Shown: positions 1 through 9,033, counted from the stretch's first letter. The stretch: 64,000 nucleotides of DNA from CBDFKU01 sp965248975 (GCA_965248975.1 CBDFKU010000016.1:1-64000); one strand, 5' to 3'. Notes: a model not told the origin generated them from the letters alone. Numbers and translations are program-made.

Positions 1-897
1 CAGGGAACGCCTAGCCGGTCTGGCGTGCCCGCTCCCAGATACATTGAAGACGTGTGGGAGGTCGACAAGAGTGTAACAACGCCTGGTGAACCTATAACTG
101 CCACTTGGACCCTGAAGAACCTGTGGGACAATGACATTAAGCTCGCCGATTTTTCGGAGACCGTAATCCTCAACTACGTGGATACGGGTGGGGAGGAGCC
201 GATTCGGGTGCAATGGGAGAGTAGCGAGGACGTCCCTACCTCTTTGGAGCCAGGTGAGGAGTTCATCGTAGTCGGAGACATCGCTTCCGGCGTGACCACC
301 GGACTTCAGCCTGGCAGGTATAGCCTACGACTCCAAGTAACCGTGGTCAACGGCCCATGGACCGAGGACAAGGGAGAATCGAAGCTTGGATTTGGTGGCG
401 GTCGCTTCGTGGTCGTACCTCCAGAGGGAGCGCTCGACAAGGCGGTGATCGTTGATCAGGCCAGAGAGGTGAACGGGGCCACGATAAGGCTCAAGTCTGT
501 AAGCTTCGCCCCGGAGAAGACGACTATTGAGGTATTGGCCCCGGGATCAACCGCCGGTGCGGACGTAGGTGATCCTGCTCCGCCACGCCCGGTGCCGACC
601 GCAACGATTGTGCCACAAGGGACTCCCACGCCGACGACCGTGCCAGTGCCCCCAGACGACCCGCGCGCCGGCAAATTGGCTGCGCGATACCGGATTGACG
701 GAGGCAGTTGGAAGACGTTAAGGGGCCACGGATACCGAGTGTCACAGGAAGGGACCTATCACGAGTGGACATTCGGCCCCGTTCCGGCCAACGCTGAGAC
801 CTTTGAGCTCGTCATCGCGTCCAATGCCCACGAGGAAAGCGGTGAGACATTGCTCTGGGAGTGGGTCGTGCCGCTGCAAGCCCATGAGGGGGAGTAG
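1..897 (+). CDS. Hypothetical extracytoplasmic-type protein, 5' end cut by window edge
   Basis: The reading frame is open from base 1. The first possible start inside the window is a GTG at 25, with no clear ribosome site, so the gene probably begins upstream. The protein is rich in beta-forming residues and has two regions (about residues 1-135 and 210-290) joined by a Pro/Thr-rich linker (PVPTATIVPQGTPTPTTVPV). Such linkers are typical of secreted or surface proteins. The N-terminal part (TPGEPITATWTLKN) resembles CARDB/NEAR-type Ig-like folds that discuss bound extracellular domains, but I cannot name the family. No catalytic motif is visible. Any signal peptide would lie outside the window. 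Confidence 0.6.
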   Translation, partial: QGTPSRSGVPAPRYIEDVWEVDKSVTTPGEPITATWTLKNLWDNDIKLADFSETVILNYVDTGGEEPIRVQWESSEDVPTSLEPGEEFIVVGDIASGVTTGLQPGRYSLRLQVTVVNGPWTEDKGESKLGFGGGRFVVVPPEGALDKAVIVDQAREVNGATIRLKSVSFAPEKTTIEVLAPGSTAGADVGDPAPPRPVPTATIVPQGTPTPTTVPVPPDDPRAGKLAARYRIDGGSWKTLRGHGYRVSQEGTYHEWTFGPVPANAETFELVIASNAHEESGETLLWEWVVPLQAHEGE

Positions 898-1165
898 GAC
901 GCCTGTAGGGCTGACGGAAAGGCGACTGAGCTCGATGATCACGCCACCCGGACCCGTTCACCAGGCCCCCCACCCAAGCACCTGCCCAAGTGTCGGTCAG
1001 CAGTGTGAATCCCGGTGGGTAGAAACCCGAAGGTTCATAGCCCAAGCCTTAGGTCCCTCTCATAAGGAACGTAAGTGGTCTGATGCTAGAGTCTCAGCCT
1101 TCGCGGGAACAGCGTCTGTCAGAGCAAACTGGATCACCAACCGGCCAACATCCGATGCAATGTGT

Positions 1166-1537
1166 TCACACGTGTTGGTCCACCAGAACTGGATTGCCAT
1201 CAGGGTCCACAACGATGAATCTGGCTGGACCCTTTGTCTCCTCATCTGCCTCACTTTCAAAGGTGACGCCTCTATCCTTTAGCTGCCTCTGGAGATCCCG
1301 CACGTCTGTAAAGGATTCCAGGGGACTTACCTGGGCGTCCCATCCCGGATTGAAGGTGAGGATGTTCCTGTCGAACATCCCGCGAAAGAGACCTATAGTG
1401 CAGGTTCCGTTTCGCATGATCAGCCAGTCCTGTGACTGATCGCCGCCCACAACCTCGACTCCCAACTTCTGATAAAAGGTCCTCGAAGCTTCCAGGTCCT
1501 CGACGGCCAAGCTAATCGAAAATCCCCCCAGTTCCAC
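1166..1537 (-). CDS. VOC (glyoxalase/bleomycin-resistance) superfamily protein
   Basis: This 123-residue protein has the single-domain VOC layout. An N-terminal beta-alpha-beta unit (SISLAVEDLEASRTFYQKLG) is followed by a C-terminal strand pair with the family signature VDPDGNPVLV near the end. VOC proteins use a paired beta-alpha-beta-beta-beta fold, usually with a metal centre, for isomerase, dioxygenase or binding roles. The substrate cannot be read from sequence. The start is a GTG, chosen because GGGAGGA lies just upstream on the minus strand. It stands alone, next to a second VOC gene on the same strand about 150 bases away. Confidence 0.8.
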   Translation of the reverse strand: MELGGFSISLAVEDLEASRTFYQKLGVEVVGGDQSQDWLIMRNGTCTIGLFRGMFDRNILTFNPGWDAQVSPLESFTDVRDLQRQLKDRGVTFESEADEETKGPARFIVVDPDGNPVLVDQHV

Positions 1538-1684
1538 TGTGTCCTCCCTCGTATAAATCGCTTCGCTACTCTACATGCACGCTGCCAGCCCCATTAGGAG
1601 TTGCCACGTTACTTTCGCTATGTGGGACAGAATGCAGGGAAGGTTAACACAGGCAGCGCCAATGGCAGAGGAGCCGGTGCGGCG

Positions 1685-2059
1685 CTACTCCGCCGGGGGT
1701 ACTTCCGACGAAGCGAGACCGACGATGTTGCCTTCCGGGTCCTTGAAATGGGCGAAGGTCACCATCCCTGGGATGCTCGTCACCGGCATCACAACCTCAC
1801 CACCTAGCTCGGCGGCCCGGTCCACGGACGCCTGGATATCCGCCACTTCAACGTAGATGGTCAGCTGGGGGTTCCCGCCTGGCGGCGCTGCCCCAATACC
1901 TCCACCGATCCCCCGGCCTTGCTCCTCTTCGGTGACTAGTCCGTAGGGAAAGTCTGGCGAGGCATTAGTGATCTTCCACCCGAACAACTCCTTGTAGTAT
2001 TCCTGAAGCGCTTCGTGGTCCCTACCTAGTATCTCGAAATGCACAACCGGATCGGGCAT
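1685..2059 (-). CDS. VOC family protein, CFP30-like
   Basis: A 124-residue protein of the VOC superfamily. Residues 5-30 (VHFEILGRDHEALQEYYKEL) are the first half-domain and the C-terminal part contains FKDPEGNIVGL, the usual closing motif. A glycine-rich loop (GRGIGGGIGAAPPGG) separates the halves, as in the actinobacterial and chloroflexal group often annotated as glyoxalase or hydroxylase. The ATG is preceded by AGAGGAGG on the minus strand, which fixes the start. Its enzymatic role is unknown. A decayed relative lies at 4988-5103. Confidence 0.82.
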   Translation of the reverse strand: MPDPVVHFEILGRDHEALQEYYKELFGWKITNASPDFPYGLVTEEEQGRGIGGGIGAAPPGGNPQLTIYVEVADIQASVDRAAELGGEVVMPVTSIPGMVTFAHFKDPEGNIVGLASSEVPPAE

Positions 2060-2363
2060 TCGCTACCTCCTCTTGAATCTATTTCAAACATCTGTGCAAT
2101 TACCCCGCTGAGCGGTCCTGAATTAGAGCGCCGGGAAGACCGGTCAACGCAATGCTCCCTACTACCATCTTACTCCCGGGGCCTTCAGCAGTCACGTTCC
2201 TACTCCCGATCTTGCACTTGTTTTACAGCGATGCTCACGGGTTGGGATTGTGAGTTCTCGGCTCTTGAACGGTTTCAGCATCGCTCAAGCTGTTTCCAGT
2301 ATACATCAAAGGCTCGTTTTGCTCCGCTCATATTAGGGGTCAGAGTGCGTTGCATCCTGTAAA
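2060..2363. other. Intergenic region, no gene seen
   Basis: This 304-base stretch separates the minus-strand VOC gene from the plus-strand membrane-protein gene. Besides the ribosome site of the VOC gene at its left edge, I see no convincing coding frame, RNA fold or repeat. It must hold the promoters for both divergent genes, but I could not place them with confidence. Confidence 0.5.
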
Positions 2364-2747
2364 ATGGAAGACGAAAGTACGCTCGGGCGGATCAGCCAAG
2401 ATAGGGCAGAAAGACCTATGGCAACACTTAGATCAGTGGGAGTGTTCTCCTCAGCAAGGCTACTGGCCACGTTTATGGGACTCGTTGGGTTCATCGCTGG
2501 GGTGCTCTACTCGTTTGGCGGCGCCATATATGACACGCTCGTGAGCGTGGGTTGGGTCACCTCTGCCTCATCAGGGGCGTGGTCGACGCCGGGAGTAGGC
2601 TGGGGTACCGCGCTCGCGTTCTTGGCCCTAATGGGTATGCCCATCATATTTGCGGTCCCAGGATTCATAGCAGGAGCTATTGGTGCCCTTCTTTATAACG
2701 CGGTCGCTAGATGGACTGGCGGAATCGACATGAGAATTGACCTGTAG
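2364..2747 (+). CDS. Small integral membrane protein, unknown function
   Basis: The frame encodes 127 residues with two clear hydrophobic segments, about residues 31-60 (LLATFMGLVGFIAGVLYSFG) and 85-117 (alanine/glycine-rich, ending IGALLYNAVARW). A Gly/Ser/Trp-rich loop lies between them. The compact two-helix pattern with glycine zippers resembles small hypothetical membrane proteins of Chloroflexota, but no family role is known to me. A second possible start is the ATG at 2418, which trims a hydrophilic N-terminus. Neither start has a strong ribosome site. Confidence 0.6.
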   Translation: MEDESTLGRISQDRAERPMATLRSVGVFSSARLLATFMGLVGFIAGVLYSFGGAIYDTLVSVGWVTSASSGAWSTPGVGWGTALAFLALMGMPIIFAVPGFIAGAIGALLYNAVARWTGGIDMRIDL

Positions 2748-2825
2748 ATACATTGACCACTAGGTAGAGTCCGGGAGAGGCTTGTTGCACTGGCCCCGAG
2801 GGCCGGCCAATCGACATAAAGGTAG

Positions 2826-3437
2826 GTGACAGACCTGCAGCATAAAGAAGACTTCGACTGGAACCAGTCCTACTCGGGAGATGCCTCAGACTATACAGAG
2901 CCTGACGCTGATCTCCTTGAGGCCATCGCTGCCCTGGAGCCGGGAGAGGCTCTTGACGTGGGTTGCGGCGCCGGGGGCCTCGTCGTCGCTCTGGCCCAAA
3001 GGGGATGGAGGGTCACTGGGATAGACCTGGCTGAGAAAGCAGTAGAGGCGGCTCGAAGCGTAGCTCAGGAGCGAGGAGTGACTGCCGAGCTCCATGTGGC
3101 CGACGCGACCTCCTGGAGGCCCAGCAGCCAGTACCAACTTGTCACCAATAGCTTCGCCCTGCCGGTGGATCGCTCGGATCGAAGTTCTGTCTATCGAATG
3201 ATTCGGAATGCCCTGGCGCCCGGTGGAGTTGTGCTCATCAAGGATTTTGACTCGACGATGAACCGGGTTGAGTTCTTTGCGGACATGGACCTGGTCACAG
3301 TGGAGGAGCTGACCGATGCCTTTCACGGGTACAATGTGATCCGAGCTGAGGTCGTCCCCACACCAGCGCATGATCACGGGACCGAGAGCCACGACCATCA
3401 CTGGACGGCCGTCCTCTTCCATGCCCAACGCCACTGA
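2826..3437 (+). CDS. Class I SAM-dependent methyltransferase
   Basis: This 203-residue protein has the class I Rossmann methyltransferase core. Motif I is at about residues 42-51 (ALDVGCGAGG). Motif II with the ribose-binding acid is near residues 65-67 (GIDL). A later acidic strand (VADATSW) resembles motif III. The domain resembles TehB/UbiG-like enzymes acting on small molecules. The acceptor substrate is not predictable. The C-terminus carries a His-rich stretch (AHDHGTESHDHHW) that could bind metal. The GTG start follows AAAGGTAG. It appears monocistronic. Confidence 0.8.
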   Translation: MTDLQHKEDFDWNQSYSGDASDYTEPDADLLEAIAALEPGEALDVGCGAGGLVVALAQRGWRVTGIDLAEKAVEAARSVAQERGVTAELHVADATSWRPSSQYQLVTNSFALPVDRSDRSSVYRMIRNALAPGGVVLIKDFDSTMNRVEFFADMDLVTVEELTDAFHGYNVIRAEVVPTPAHDHGTESHDHHWTAVLFHAQRH

Positions 3438-3527
3438 CCAGGGCTGCGCATCTTGCTTCGTTTGGCCCCGGCTTGGGTCGCGGAGGCCCGATTCGAAGCA
3501 GCTTAATGAAACAAAGGAGGTGAGGAG

Positions 3528-3863
3528 ATGAAGAAGTTCGTGGTGATATATCACGCCCCAGTCTCGGCGACGGAACAGATGGCAAATGCCACACCGGAGG
3601 ACATGAAGAAGGGGATGGAGCCCTGGATGGCCTGGGCTGAGAGGTGCGGAGACGGCCTCGTGGACATTGGGTCGCCGTTGGGAAACGGATTGACGGTTAC
3701 CGATTCGGGAAGTTCGCCAAGCGACAAAGGCGTCGCTGGATACTCCATCTTGCAGGCGGACAGCATGGAGGGCGCACTGGCCCTACTTCAGGGTCATCCT
3801 CATCTAGGTTGGGCCGAAGGCTGCGAGATCGAGGTTCACGAGTGCCTCCCCCTGCCTACGTAG
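3528..3863 (+). CDS. YCII-related domain protein
   Basis: A 111-residue single-domain protein. It opens with MKKFVVIYHAP and closes with a GHPHLGWAEGCEIEVHECLP stretch, the pattern of the YCII/YciI-like dimeric alpha-beta-barrel family. Members are usually small enzymes or chaperone-like proteins, and the conserved His near the C-terminus (HPHL) is the presumed active-site residue. The start is well supported by AAAGGAGGTGAGGAG directly upstream. The remains of a second, unrelated YCII-type start lie at 28671. Its substrate is unknown. Confidence 0.75.
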   Translation: MKKFVVIYHAPVSATEQMANATPEDMKKGMEPWMAWAERCGDGLVDIGSPLGNGLTVTDSGSSPSDKGVAGYSILQADSMEGALALLQGHPHLGWAEGCEIEVHECLPLPT

Positions 3864-3925
3864 GAATCTCCTTCGCTTGTTGCTCATCATAGCTAGATGT
3901 GCCAATTGGCGCCGAAGGGAGGGTC

Positions 3926-4339
3926 ATGGCGGAGCAGAACGATTGGAATCGCCAAGTAATAGAAGAGTTTCGGAACAACGGCGGGAAGGTCGGTTGCATG
4001 TTCGAGGGGTCACCCCTCCTCCTACTCCACACCGTGGGAGCCAGGAGCGGTCAGCAGAGGGTGAATCCGCTGATGTACCTGCCCGATGGTGACCGGTGGG
4101 TCGCGTTCGCCTCGAAGGCGGGAGCCCCGACTAGTCCGGACTGGTATCACAACCTTGTCGCACATCCCGACGTCAGCATCGAGGTCGGCACTGACACTGT
4201 CGACGTTTCCGCGACCTTCGCCCAAGGCGACGAGCGGGACCAGCTGTACAGCCGCCAAGCGTCCCTCTACCCTCAGTTCGCCGAGTACGAGCAGAACACT
4301 ACCCGCAAGATCCCGGTCGTGATACTGAGCCGTGGTTGA
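3926..4339 (+). CDS. Deazaflavin (F420)-dependent nitroreductase-family protein, DDN-like
   Basis: The 137-residue protein matches the DDN/DUF385 split-barrel family. Hallmarks are LLLLHTVGARSGQQRVNPL (the cofactor-site strand and loop), SKAGAPTSPDWYHNLVAHPDV, and the C-terminal KIPVVILSR. Characterised members bind F420H2 and reduce quinones, nitro compounds or unsaturated lactones, so an F420 role here is inferred from the family. I chose the ATG at 3926 because GAAGGGAGG lies five bases upstream. An in-frame GTG at 3899 would add nine residues. It fits the abundance of LLM-type oxidoreductases elsewhere in the window. Confidence 0.85.
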   Translation: MAEQNDWNRQVIEEFRNNGGKVGCMFEGSPLLLLHTVGARSGQQRVNPLMYLPDGDRWVAFASKAGAPTSPDWYHNLVAHPDVSIEVGTDTVDVSATFAQGDERDQLYSRQASLYPQFAEYEQNTTRKIPVVILSRG

Positions 4340-4455
4340 AGGCGGAGGGGACGTAATCTGGGGCGCGCACTCCCCTGCGTGTGCTGTTCGGGCCAGCTCT
4401 CTAGGTCAAGGCATATCCGTGCGCCAAGCGCGATCACAGTCAACGGAGTGCTGCC

Positions 4456-4893
4456 TTGCGATCCATTAGCGTAGCTAGGGTATCGGCATGGGCCTCCCAT
4501 GCCCTTGCATGGGCAGCCAGCCTATTCCTCGCGTTCGGACCCATATACGGCAGCGCGTCAGCTCCTGCCACAGACCTCTACGGAAGTGGCGGCGGACAGA
4601 TATGGCCTGGCCCTAGCTCCAGTTTAGTAGCACAGAACGGGCTGTATGTAGTCCCGTTGCTGCTGCTGCCTATCTTTCTAACAGGGCATGTGTTGATAAC
4701 CATGTATTTCGTAAGGGTCAGGCGTGTGTCCCGGAGAGTACTTGTATGGCCGCCTACTGTGATTTTTCTAGGATGCTGTCTCGTAGCGATGGTGTCCATC
4801 GGGGTTCTCTATCTGCCTTCAGCGCTTGCGCTCCTCGTTGCCGCAGTCACCGATGGTCGAGGCCGTGGCGCTGCTGCATCTTCCTCAACCTGA
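4456..4893 (+). CDS. Putative membrane protein, unknown function
   Basis: The frame encodes 145 residues from a TTG start with no strong ribosome site. It has three hydrophobic spans: about residues 10-32, 62-88 (VVPLLLLPIFLTGHVLITMYF) and 97-130 (VIFLGCCLVAMVSIGVLYL). The loop between the first two is Gly/Ser/Pro-rich and likely extracytoplasmic. The protein resembles no family I recognise. The coding call rests on the hydrophobic pattern and the length alone. Confidence 0.45.
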   Translation: MRSISVARVSAWASHALAWAASLFLAFGPIYGSASAPATDLYGSGGGQIWPGPSSSLVAQNGLYVVPLLLLPIFLTGHVLITMYFVRVRRVSRRVLVWPPTVIFLGCCLVAMVSIGVLYLPSALALLVAAVTDGRGRGAAASSST

Positions 4894-4987
4894 TGCGTGC
4901 GTTGTACAATTTGAGACTAGGTACGACGATTCAGATGGAAAGCGTAGGTATGTACCCAAAGTGAAAGTAGAGTTATATGCACAGGGA

Positions 4988-5103
4988 ATGACGTGCTGGA
5001 CTGATCTGGGATCGGCCGACCAGAAGGCATCCCGGGCCTTCTACTCGGAGCTGTTTGGGTGGACTAGAAGACTTCCCGATGGACGACAGGAGAGGGCACT
5101 ATA
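4988..5103 (+). pseudogene. Remnant of a VOC-family gene (N-terminal third only)
   Basis: From the ATG at 4988 the frame reads MTCWTDLGSADQKASRAFYS then ELFGW. This is the classic opening of a CFP30-type VOC protein. After ELFGW the homology moves to another frame (DFPMDD), so a frameshift is present. The rest of the domain, about 90 residues, is missing because the next gene begins at 5104. It is therefore a decayed or truncated copy. Confidence 0.6.
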
Positions 5104-5772
5104 ATGACCAAGTGGACGTTAGGGAGGAAGCCGACCTTCTTGGTGTTGGGAGCAGGGCTCACGGCACTGTTGGTGGTCTCATTGCTTGTTTACATGGATC
5201 GGAGTGGGGCACAGGCCCAGGCTGGTTCAGGTACGCTACTGCCACCCATGACGATGGTGTATGAGGCGTACGGCCCCTCGATTTCCGTAGGCGGGCGCTC
5301 AGTAGAGCCCTTCAAAGAGTTGCATCAGCTTGAGTACCAATCGCAGACTGAATGGGTCGACACTGTGATCGAGTCTCCGTCGGTTGACCTTGGACGGTAT
5401 GGCGTCGGGAGTAACGTGGGCTCGTACACGAAGTTGGATGGGAGAACTATCACCGAGTACGGTGCGATGGATGGCAGCATGGAGGAGAGCACGGTAACCG
5501 GAGACAGCACCTACATGCCGAGCTCGGCTTTCGCTTACGCGTGGGCAAGGCCTGACTCTATGGACGACGTTCCAGGATTAACAATCTCCCAGATAGTCAC
5601 CAGTGCAAGGGTGTGCTTCAACGGCGATTGCGAAGAGAATCCCATCGGGATGCTCTATAAAGACGACGGGTTCGAGCTAGTAATGTTGATGACTGATTCC
5701 TGGGGCATCCCCCTTAGACTGGGCGACGGCTTCCTGGTCAGGCAGGTCGAGATTGACGTCGCACAGCAGTAG
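5104..5772 (+). CDS. Membrane-anchored extracytoplasmic protein, unknown function
   Basis: A 222-residue protein with a short basic N-terminus (MTKWTLGRKP) and one hydrophobic segment at about residues 11-30 (TFLVLGAGLTALLVVSLLVY). It is followed by a long polar, beta-rich domain, which is the layout of a signal-anchor protein. The domain contains two cysteines close together (CFNGDC), suggesting a disulfide outside the cell. No enzymatic motif is seen. It directly follows the VOC remnant. I do not recognise the family. Confidence 0.6.
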   Translation: MTKWTLGRKPTFLVLGAGLTALLVVSLLVYMDRSGAQAQAGSGTLLPPMTMVYEAYGPSISVGGRSVEPFKELHQLEYQSQTEWVDTVIESPSVDLGRYGVGSNVGSYTKLDGRTITEYGAMDGSMEESTVTGDSTYMPSSAFAYAWARPDSMDDVPGLTISQIVTSARVCFNGDCEENPIGMLYKDDGFELVMLMTDSWGIPLRLGDGFLVRQVEIDVAQQ

Positions 5773-6289
5773 CCCACCGCCGCCCAAGGACGTCATATGG
5801 TAGACAATTGCGAGATCATGGATACCTTGCTGATAGCCCGTTTAGATTCTGGAACATAGGGTGCCGGTGATCAGAGAGTTTCGCGGGCTTCAACTTCCCG
5901 TTCCTTCTGGCTGATTTCGCCAGTTCCTTCGCGATAAACTCCGCCCAGGAGAACAGCGTCTGCTGGGTCTCCAGGGCTAAGCGATGTTGGCTGTTCTCGG
6001 CATTTACACCAACGACGATCCGCGTCACGTTGGGATGCACCTCGTCCACCAGAGCTTCTCCACAGTCGCCTAGGCAACCCACGGTAGCGCTCCATTATTG
6101 ACCTTGGCCCTAAGGCTGACGGCAGTTTCGACTTCATACCGAATGGCTACACCGACATGGGTTTGACCCAGAATTGGGTTGAGCTCTGCTTAGGCTGACC
6201 TTCGCTGGTCCACTCCTCGCCCCGACAGCTTTTCTACCCTGCCGGTAAGTAACCGCTGAAGACCACCTGAAGGTGGTTCTGGCGGAGAC
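5773..6289. other. Intergenic region with one doubtful minus-strand frame
   Basis: This 517-base region precedes the tail-like operon. A minus-strand frame at 5816-6082 (88 residues, containing RIVVGVNAENSQHRLALETQ and a LFSWAEFIAKELAK helix) has plausible protein character. It has no clear ribosome site and no family I can name, so it could be a small gene or a remnant. Just before the operon lies a 7-bp inverted repeat (ACCACCT/AGGTGGT, 6262-6277). The operon promoter is presumably here but I could not identify it. Confidence 0.35.
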
Positions 6290-7561
6290 TTGCGCGTGGA
6301 GCTGAACACCTTCCAGCCGGCGTTCCTCATCCAGATCGAGGGACAGACGCTGTCGACGGACATCACCGGCGAGATCACTTCGTTCGTCTTCGAGGACAAC
6401 GAGGAGGAGCTCGACGTGATGGAGGTGTTCGTCTCCGACCGCCGCCTCCAGTTCGTCGACGACCCCCTGTTTCAGGAGGGCAACGAGATCATCGCCCGCT
6501 TTGGATACGTAGACGGCCTCTCTCCCCGCAAGAAGGCGGTGATCAAGGACATCGACTACGACTTCCCGGAGAACGGCGACCCGAGGATTCGGCTCAAGGC
6601 CTACGACAAAGGCTTCCAGCTGGCGGGGAAGGAGAACCAGAAGGTCTGGCAGAGGCCCCCGCCCGGCATCCTCTACTCCGAGATCGCCGAAGAGATCGCC
6701 GCATCCAACGGCCTGACGCCGGTTGTTACGCCCACCGTGGGCCGCCATCTTCGGGTCGTGCAGAGCAACGTCTCAGACGCCCATTTCCTCAAGGACCTGG
6801 CAACCAAGGCACGCGACCGAGACGGCGACGGCGTGACCGGCTACGCCTTCTTCGTCCAGGACGACGAGCTGCACTTTCACCCCCGCACCCTGACACAAGC
6901 TCCCTCCACCGTCCTCGAGTACTTCACCGACCGGAAGGGTCTGCTCCGTTCCTTCCGCCCCACTACACAATCGCAAGGCGCCAAGGGGGCCGGAACTCAG
7001 ACCAAGGCCGTCGGCGTCGACCCACGGCGCAAGGCGCCGGTCGAGCACGCGGCGGACAACGAGACCACCCCGGAGCGGGCCACGCTTGGCAAACGCACCT
7101 ACCTGGTGGACGGCAACACCGGCGAGTCTGCTTACAAGGAGCAGGAGTCGGGTCGCATTGTGCCCAGCGTCGAGCGCTCTGAGGCCTTTCACGAGGAGCC
7201 GCGCCAGGAGCCGGCCCAGGACCTGGCCGAAGGTAAGTTTTCCGAGGCCGAGCTCCGCCAGGTGGAGGCACTGGCCATCATCATGGGCATCCCGACGTTA
7301 CGGGCCAAACAGAACGTCGAGGTGAAGGGAGTCGGCGCCAAGTTCTCCGGCGTCTACTACTGCCACTCGGTGCGCCACGTCATCGGCGAGAGCGGCTACT
7401 ACTGCGAGCTCAAGCTGCGCAAGAACGCCCTGGGTGGCGGCGCCGGCGACAAGTCTAACGAGACCCAGGGGAGGCGGAACGAGCAGGAGGCGCCAGCGGT
7501 CCCCAGGGATGAGGCTCCTCAGATGGTGCGGATCGATGCAGACACCGGCCGCCGTCTCTGA
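6290..7561 (+). CDS. Phage late control D-like baseplate hub protein
   Basis: A 423-residue protein of the gpD/gp27-like family that forms the hub joining the spike to the tube of contractile tails. Residues 1-110 form the first barrel-like domain (FQPAFLIQIEGQTL, VFEDNEEELDVMEVFV). Residues 115-230 include the typical YSEIAEEIAASNGL segment, and the C-terminal part has VKGVGAKFSGVYYCHSVRHV, the conserved end of the family. A polar, low-complexity insert lies at about 235-330. The start is a TTG preceded by GGCGGAG. It is the first gene of the operon. The start codon and the insert are the uncertain parts. Confidence 0.88.
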   Translation: MRVELNTFQPAFLIQIEGQTLSTDITGEITSFVFEDNEEELDVMEVFVSDRRLQFVDDPLFQEGNEIIARFGYVDGLSPRKKAVIKDIDYDFPENGDPRIRLKAYDKGFQLAGKENQKVWQRPPPGILYSEIAEEIAASNGLTPVVTPTVGRHLRVVQSNVSDAHFLKDLATKARDRDGDGVTGYAFFVQDDELHFHPRTLTQAPSTVLEYFTDRKGLLRSFRPTTQSQGAKGAGTQTKAVGVDPRRKAPVEHAADNETTPERATLGKRTYLVDGNTGESAYKEQESGRIVPSVERSEAFHEEPRQEPAQDLAEGKFSEAELRQVEALAIIMGIPTLRAKQNVEVKGVGAKFSGVYYCHSVRHVIGESGYYCELKLRKNALGGGAGDKSNETQGRRNEQEAPAVPRDEAPQMVRIDADTGRRL

Positions 7562-7595
7562 CCTGCGGGACTGAAGCCCACCACAGAAAACTGAT

Positions 7596-7925
7596 ATGCA
7601 ATTGATTGAACAGATTCTGACCTTTCTCTTCGAACACAAGGAGGTCCTAACGACGCTCTTTGTCAGCCTCGTCGCCCTCCTCAAGCTGACCTCGTGGGGC
7701 CGGTCGCAGTCCGCGGCCCTCGACGCGGTGGTCGACATCATCGAGCGGATCGGCGACAAGAGGGTCAAGACAGGTGTCGCCGCCCACGAAGCCCACCTGA
7801 AGGCCGGCGCCAGAGACGCGCTGCACTATGCGGTCTCCAAGGCCGATCCCAAGAAGAGGACCATCGGCTTGGGTGCCCGCGTTGCCAATGAGCTGCTGCG
7901 TGGCGTGCTGCCAACCAAGAGATAG
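7596..7925 (+). CDS. Small membrane protein, holin-like
   Basis: This 109-residue protein has one hydrophobic segment at about residues 4-33 (ILTFLFEHKEVLTTLFVSLV). An amphipathic, basic helical region follows (DIIERIGDKRVKTGVAAHEA). The layout resembles phage holins of the LLH type, which form membrane lesions. The similarity is in architecture rather than a motif I can prove. It lies between the hub and spike genes, 14 bases before the latter. In a particle that must leave or attach to the cell it could act in release or membrane anchoring. Confidence 0.5.
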   Translation: MQLIEQILTFLFEHKEVLTTLFVSLVALLKLTSWGRSQSAALDAVVDIIERIGDKRVKTGVAAHEAHLKAGARDALHYAVSKADPKKRTIGLGARVANELLRGVLPTKR

Positions 7926-7939
7926 GAGCGTCCAAACGA

Positions 7940-8983
7940 GTGATCGAGACGCAGGACCGTGAGTACGAGGAACGCTACAAGCACCGTTGGTACGGCAAGT
8001 ACCGCGCCTTCGTGCGCGACAACAACGATCCCGAGCGACTGGGCCGATGCCGGCTGGAGATCCCCGCCGTGCTCGGCCAGGGCCGGGAGAACTGGTCCGA
8101 CTGGGCGTGGCCCTGCTTCCCCTACGGCGGTAACGAAGACACGGGGATGTTCCTCATTCCCGAGGAAGGAGCGTCGGTCTGGGCCGAGTTCGAGGGCGGT
8201 CAGGTCCAGTATCCAATCTGGGCCGGCGTCTGGCTGGCCGGCAGCAATCCCGGCGAGCAGCCCGAGGAGTCGAAGCGCCTGTGCTTCGACCCTACCTGCC
8301 ACGACTGCGAGGACAGGGTCGAGCACCAACAGGACCGTCGAGACGATCTGGAACACAAGAGATACCACGGCCATCCGCCCTACTACTGCCCACGCCGCAA
8401 GGTGCTGCTCAAGACCGAGACCGGCCACACCATCGTCTTTGAGGACCGTGACGGGGAGGAATTTCTGAAGATCATCGACCGCTCCGGACAGATCATCCAC
8501 ATGGAATCTCCGGTAAAGCGGGACGTCCAGACGGGCAACGCCCTTCGACGCGGCACCCGCGACGCCGAGCAGGGGGACCAGCTGGATATCACCACCGACA
8601 TCAAGGACCAGCGTGCGAGGGTCGAGATCACCGACCTCTGCCGTCAGTTCCTGCGGCTGGAGGCCTGGCAAGACCGCGAGAAGATTCACATCCAGTCCTC
8701 GGACAAGACCCGGTCGCGCTGGCAGAAGATTCTGCTCGACACCACCAAGGGGCGGGAGAAGCTCCACCTCTGGGGTCTCGGAGGCGTCCAGGAAATCCTC
8801 ATCGACTCCACCGCCGGCGCCGAGATGATACGGCTGACCGACAGGGCAGGACAGGTGCTCACGCTGCATGCCGCTCACAAGCGCATAGAGGCGCGGGACG
8901 CAGCGGGGAGCCAGCTGATCATGGACGGCGCCCATGGCAACGTCATCGTCCGCTCCAAGAACAAGGTGCTGATCAACCCATGA
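7940..8983 (+). CDS. Baseplate assembly protein V / gp5-like spike protein
   Basis: A 347-residue spike protein. Residues 15-100 form the gp5/VgrG OB-fold domain (YGKYRAFVRDNNDPERLGRC; GMFLIPEEGASVWAEFEGG; PIWAGVWL). This sits under the needle in contractile tails. Residues 118-155 are a Cys-rich insert (CFDPTCHDC, YYCPRRK) that may bind metal. From about residue 155 the sequence is strand-rich with repeating DR/DG turns, consistent with a beta-prism needle. No lysozyme domain is present, unlike T4 gp5. The PAAR gene two positions downstream would cap this needle. Confidence 0.88.
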   Translation: MIETQDREYEERYKHRWYGKYRAFVRDNNDPERLGRCRLEIPAVLGQGRENWSDWAWPCFPYGGNEDTGMFLIPEEGASVWAEFEGGQVQYPIWAGVWLAGSNPGEQPEESKRLCFDPTCHDCEDRVEHQQDRRDDLEHKRYHGHPPYYCPRRKVLLKTETGHTIVFEDRDGEEFLKIIDRSGQIIHMESPVKRDVQTGNALRRGTRDAEQGDQLDITTDIKDQRARVEITDLCRQFLRLEAWQDREKIHIQSSDKTRSRWQKILLDTTKGREKLHLWGLGGVQEILIDSTAGAEMIRLTDRAGQVLTLHAAHKRIEARDAAGSQLIMDGAHGNVIVRSKNKVLINP

Positions 8984-9033
8984 AGGAGCATCACCAAACG
9001 CCCGCCGTCAGGCGTCGATAAGGAGAGACACCG

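Noticed and set aside
7826..8935. Minus-strand frame of about 370 codons across the spike gene
   Set aside because: It is antisense to the gp5-like gene and has no domain; likely a codon-bias shadow.
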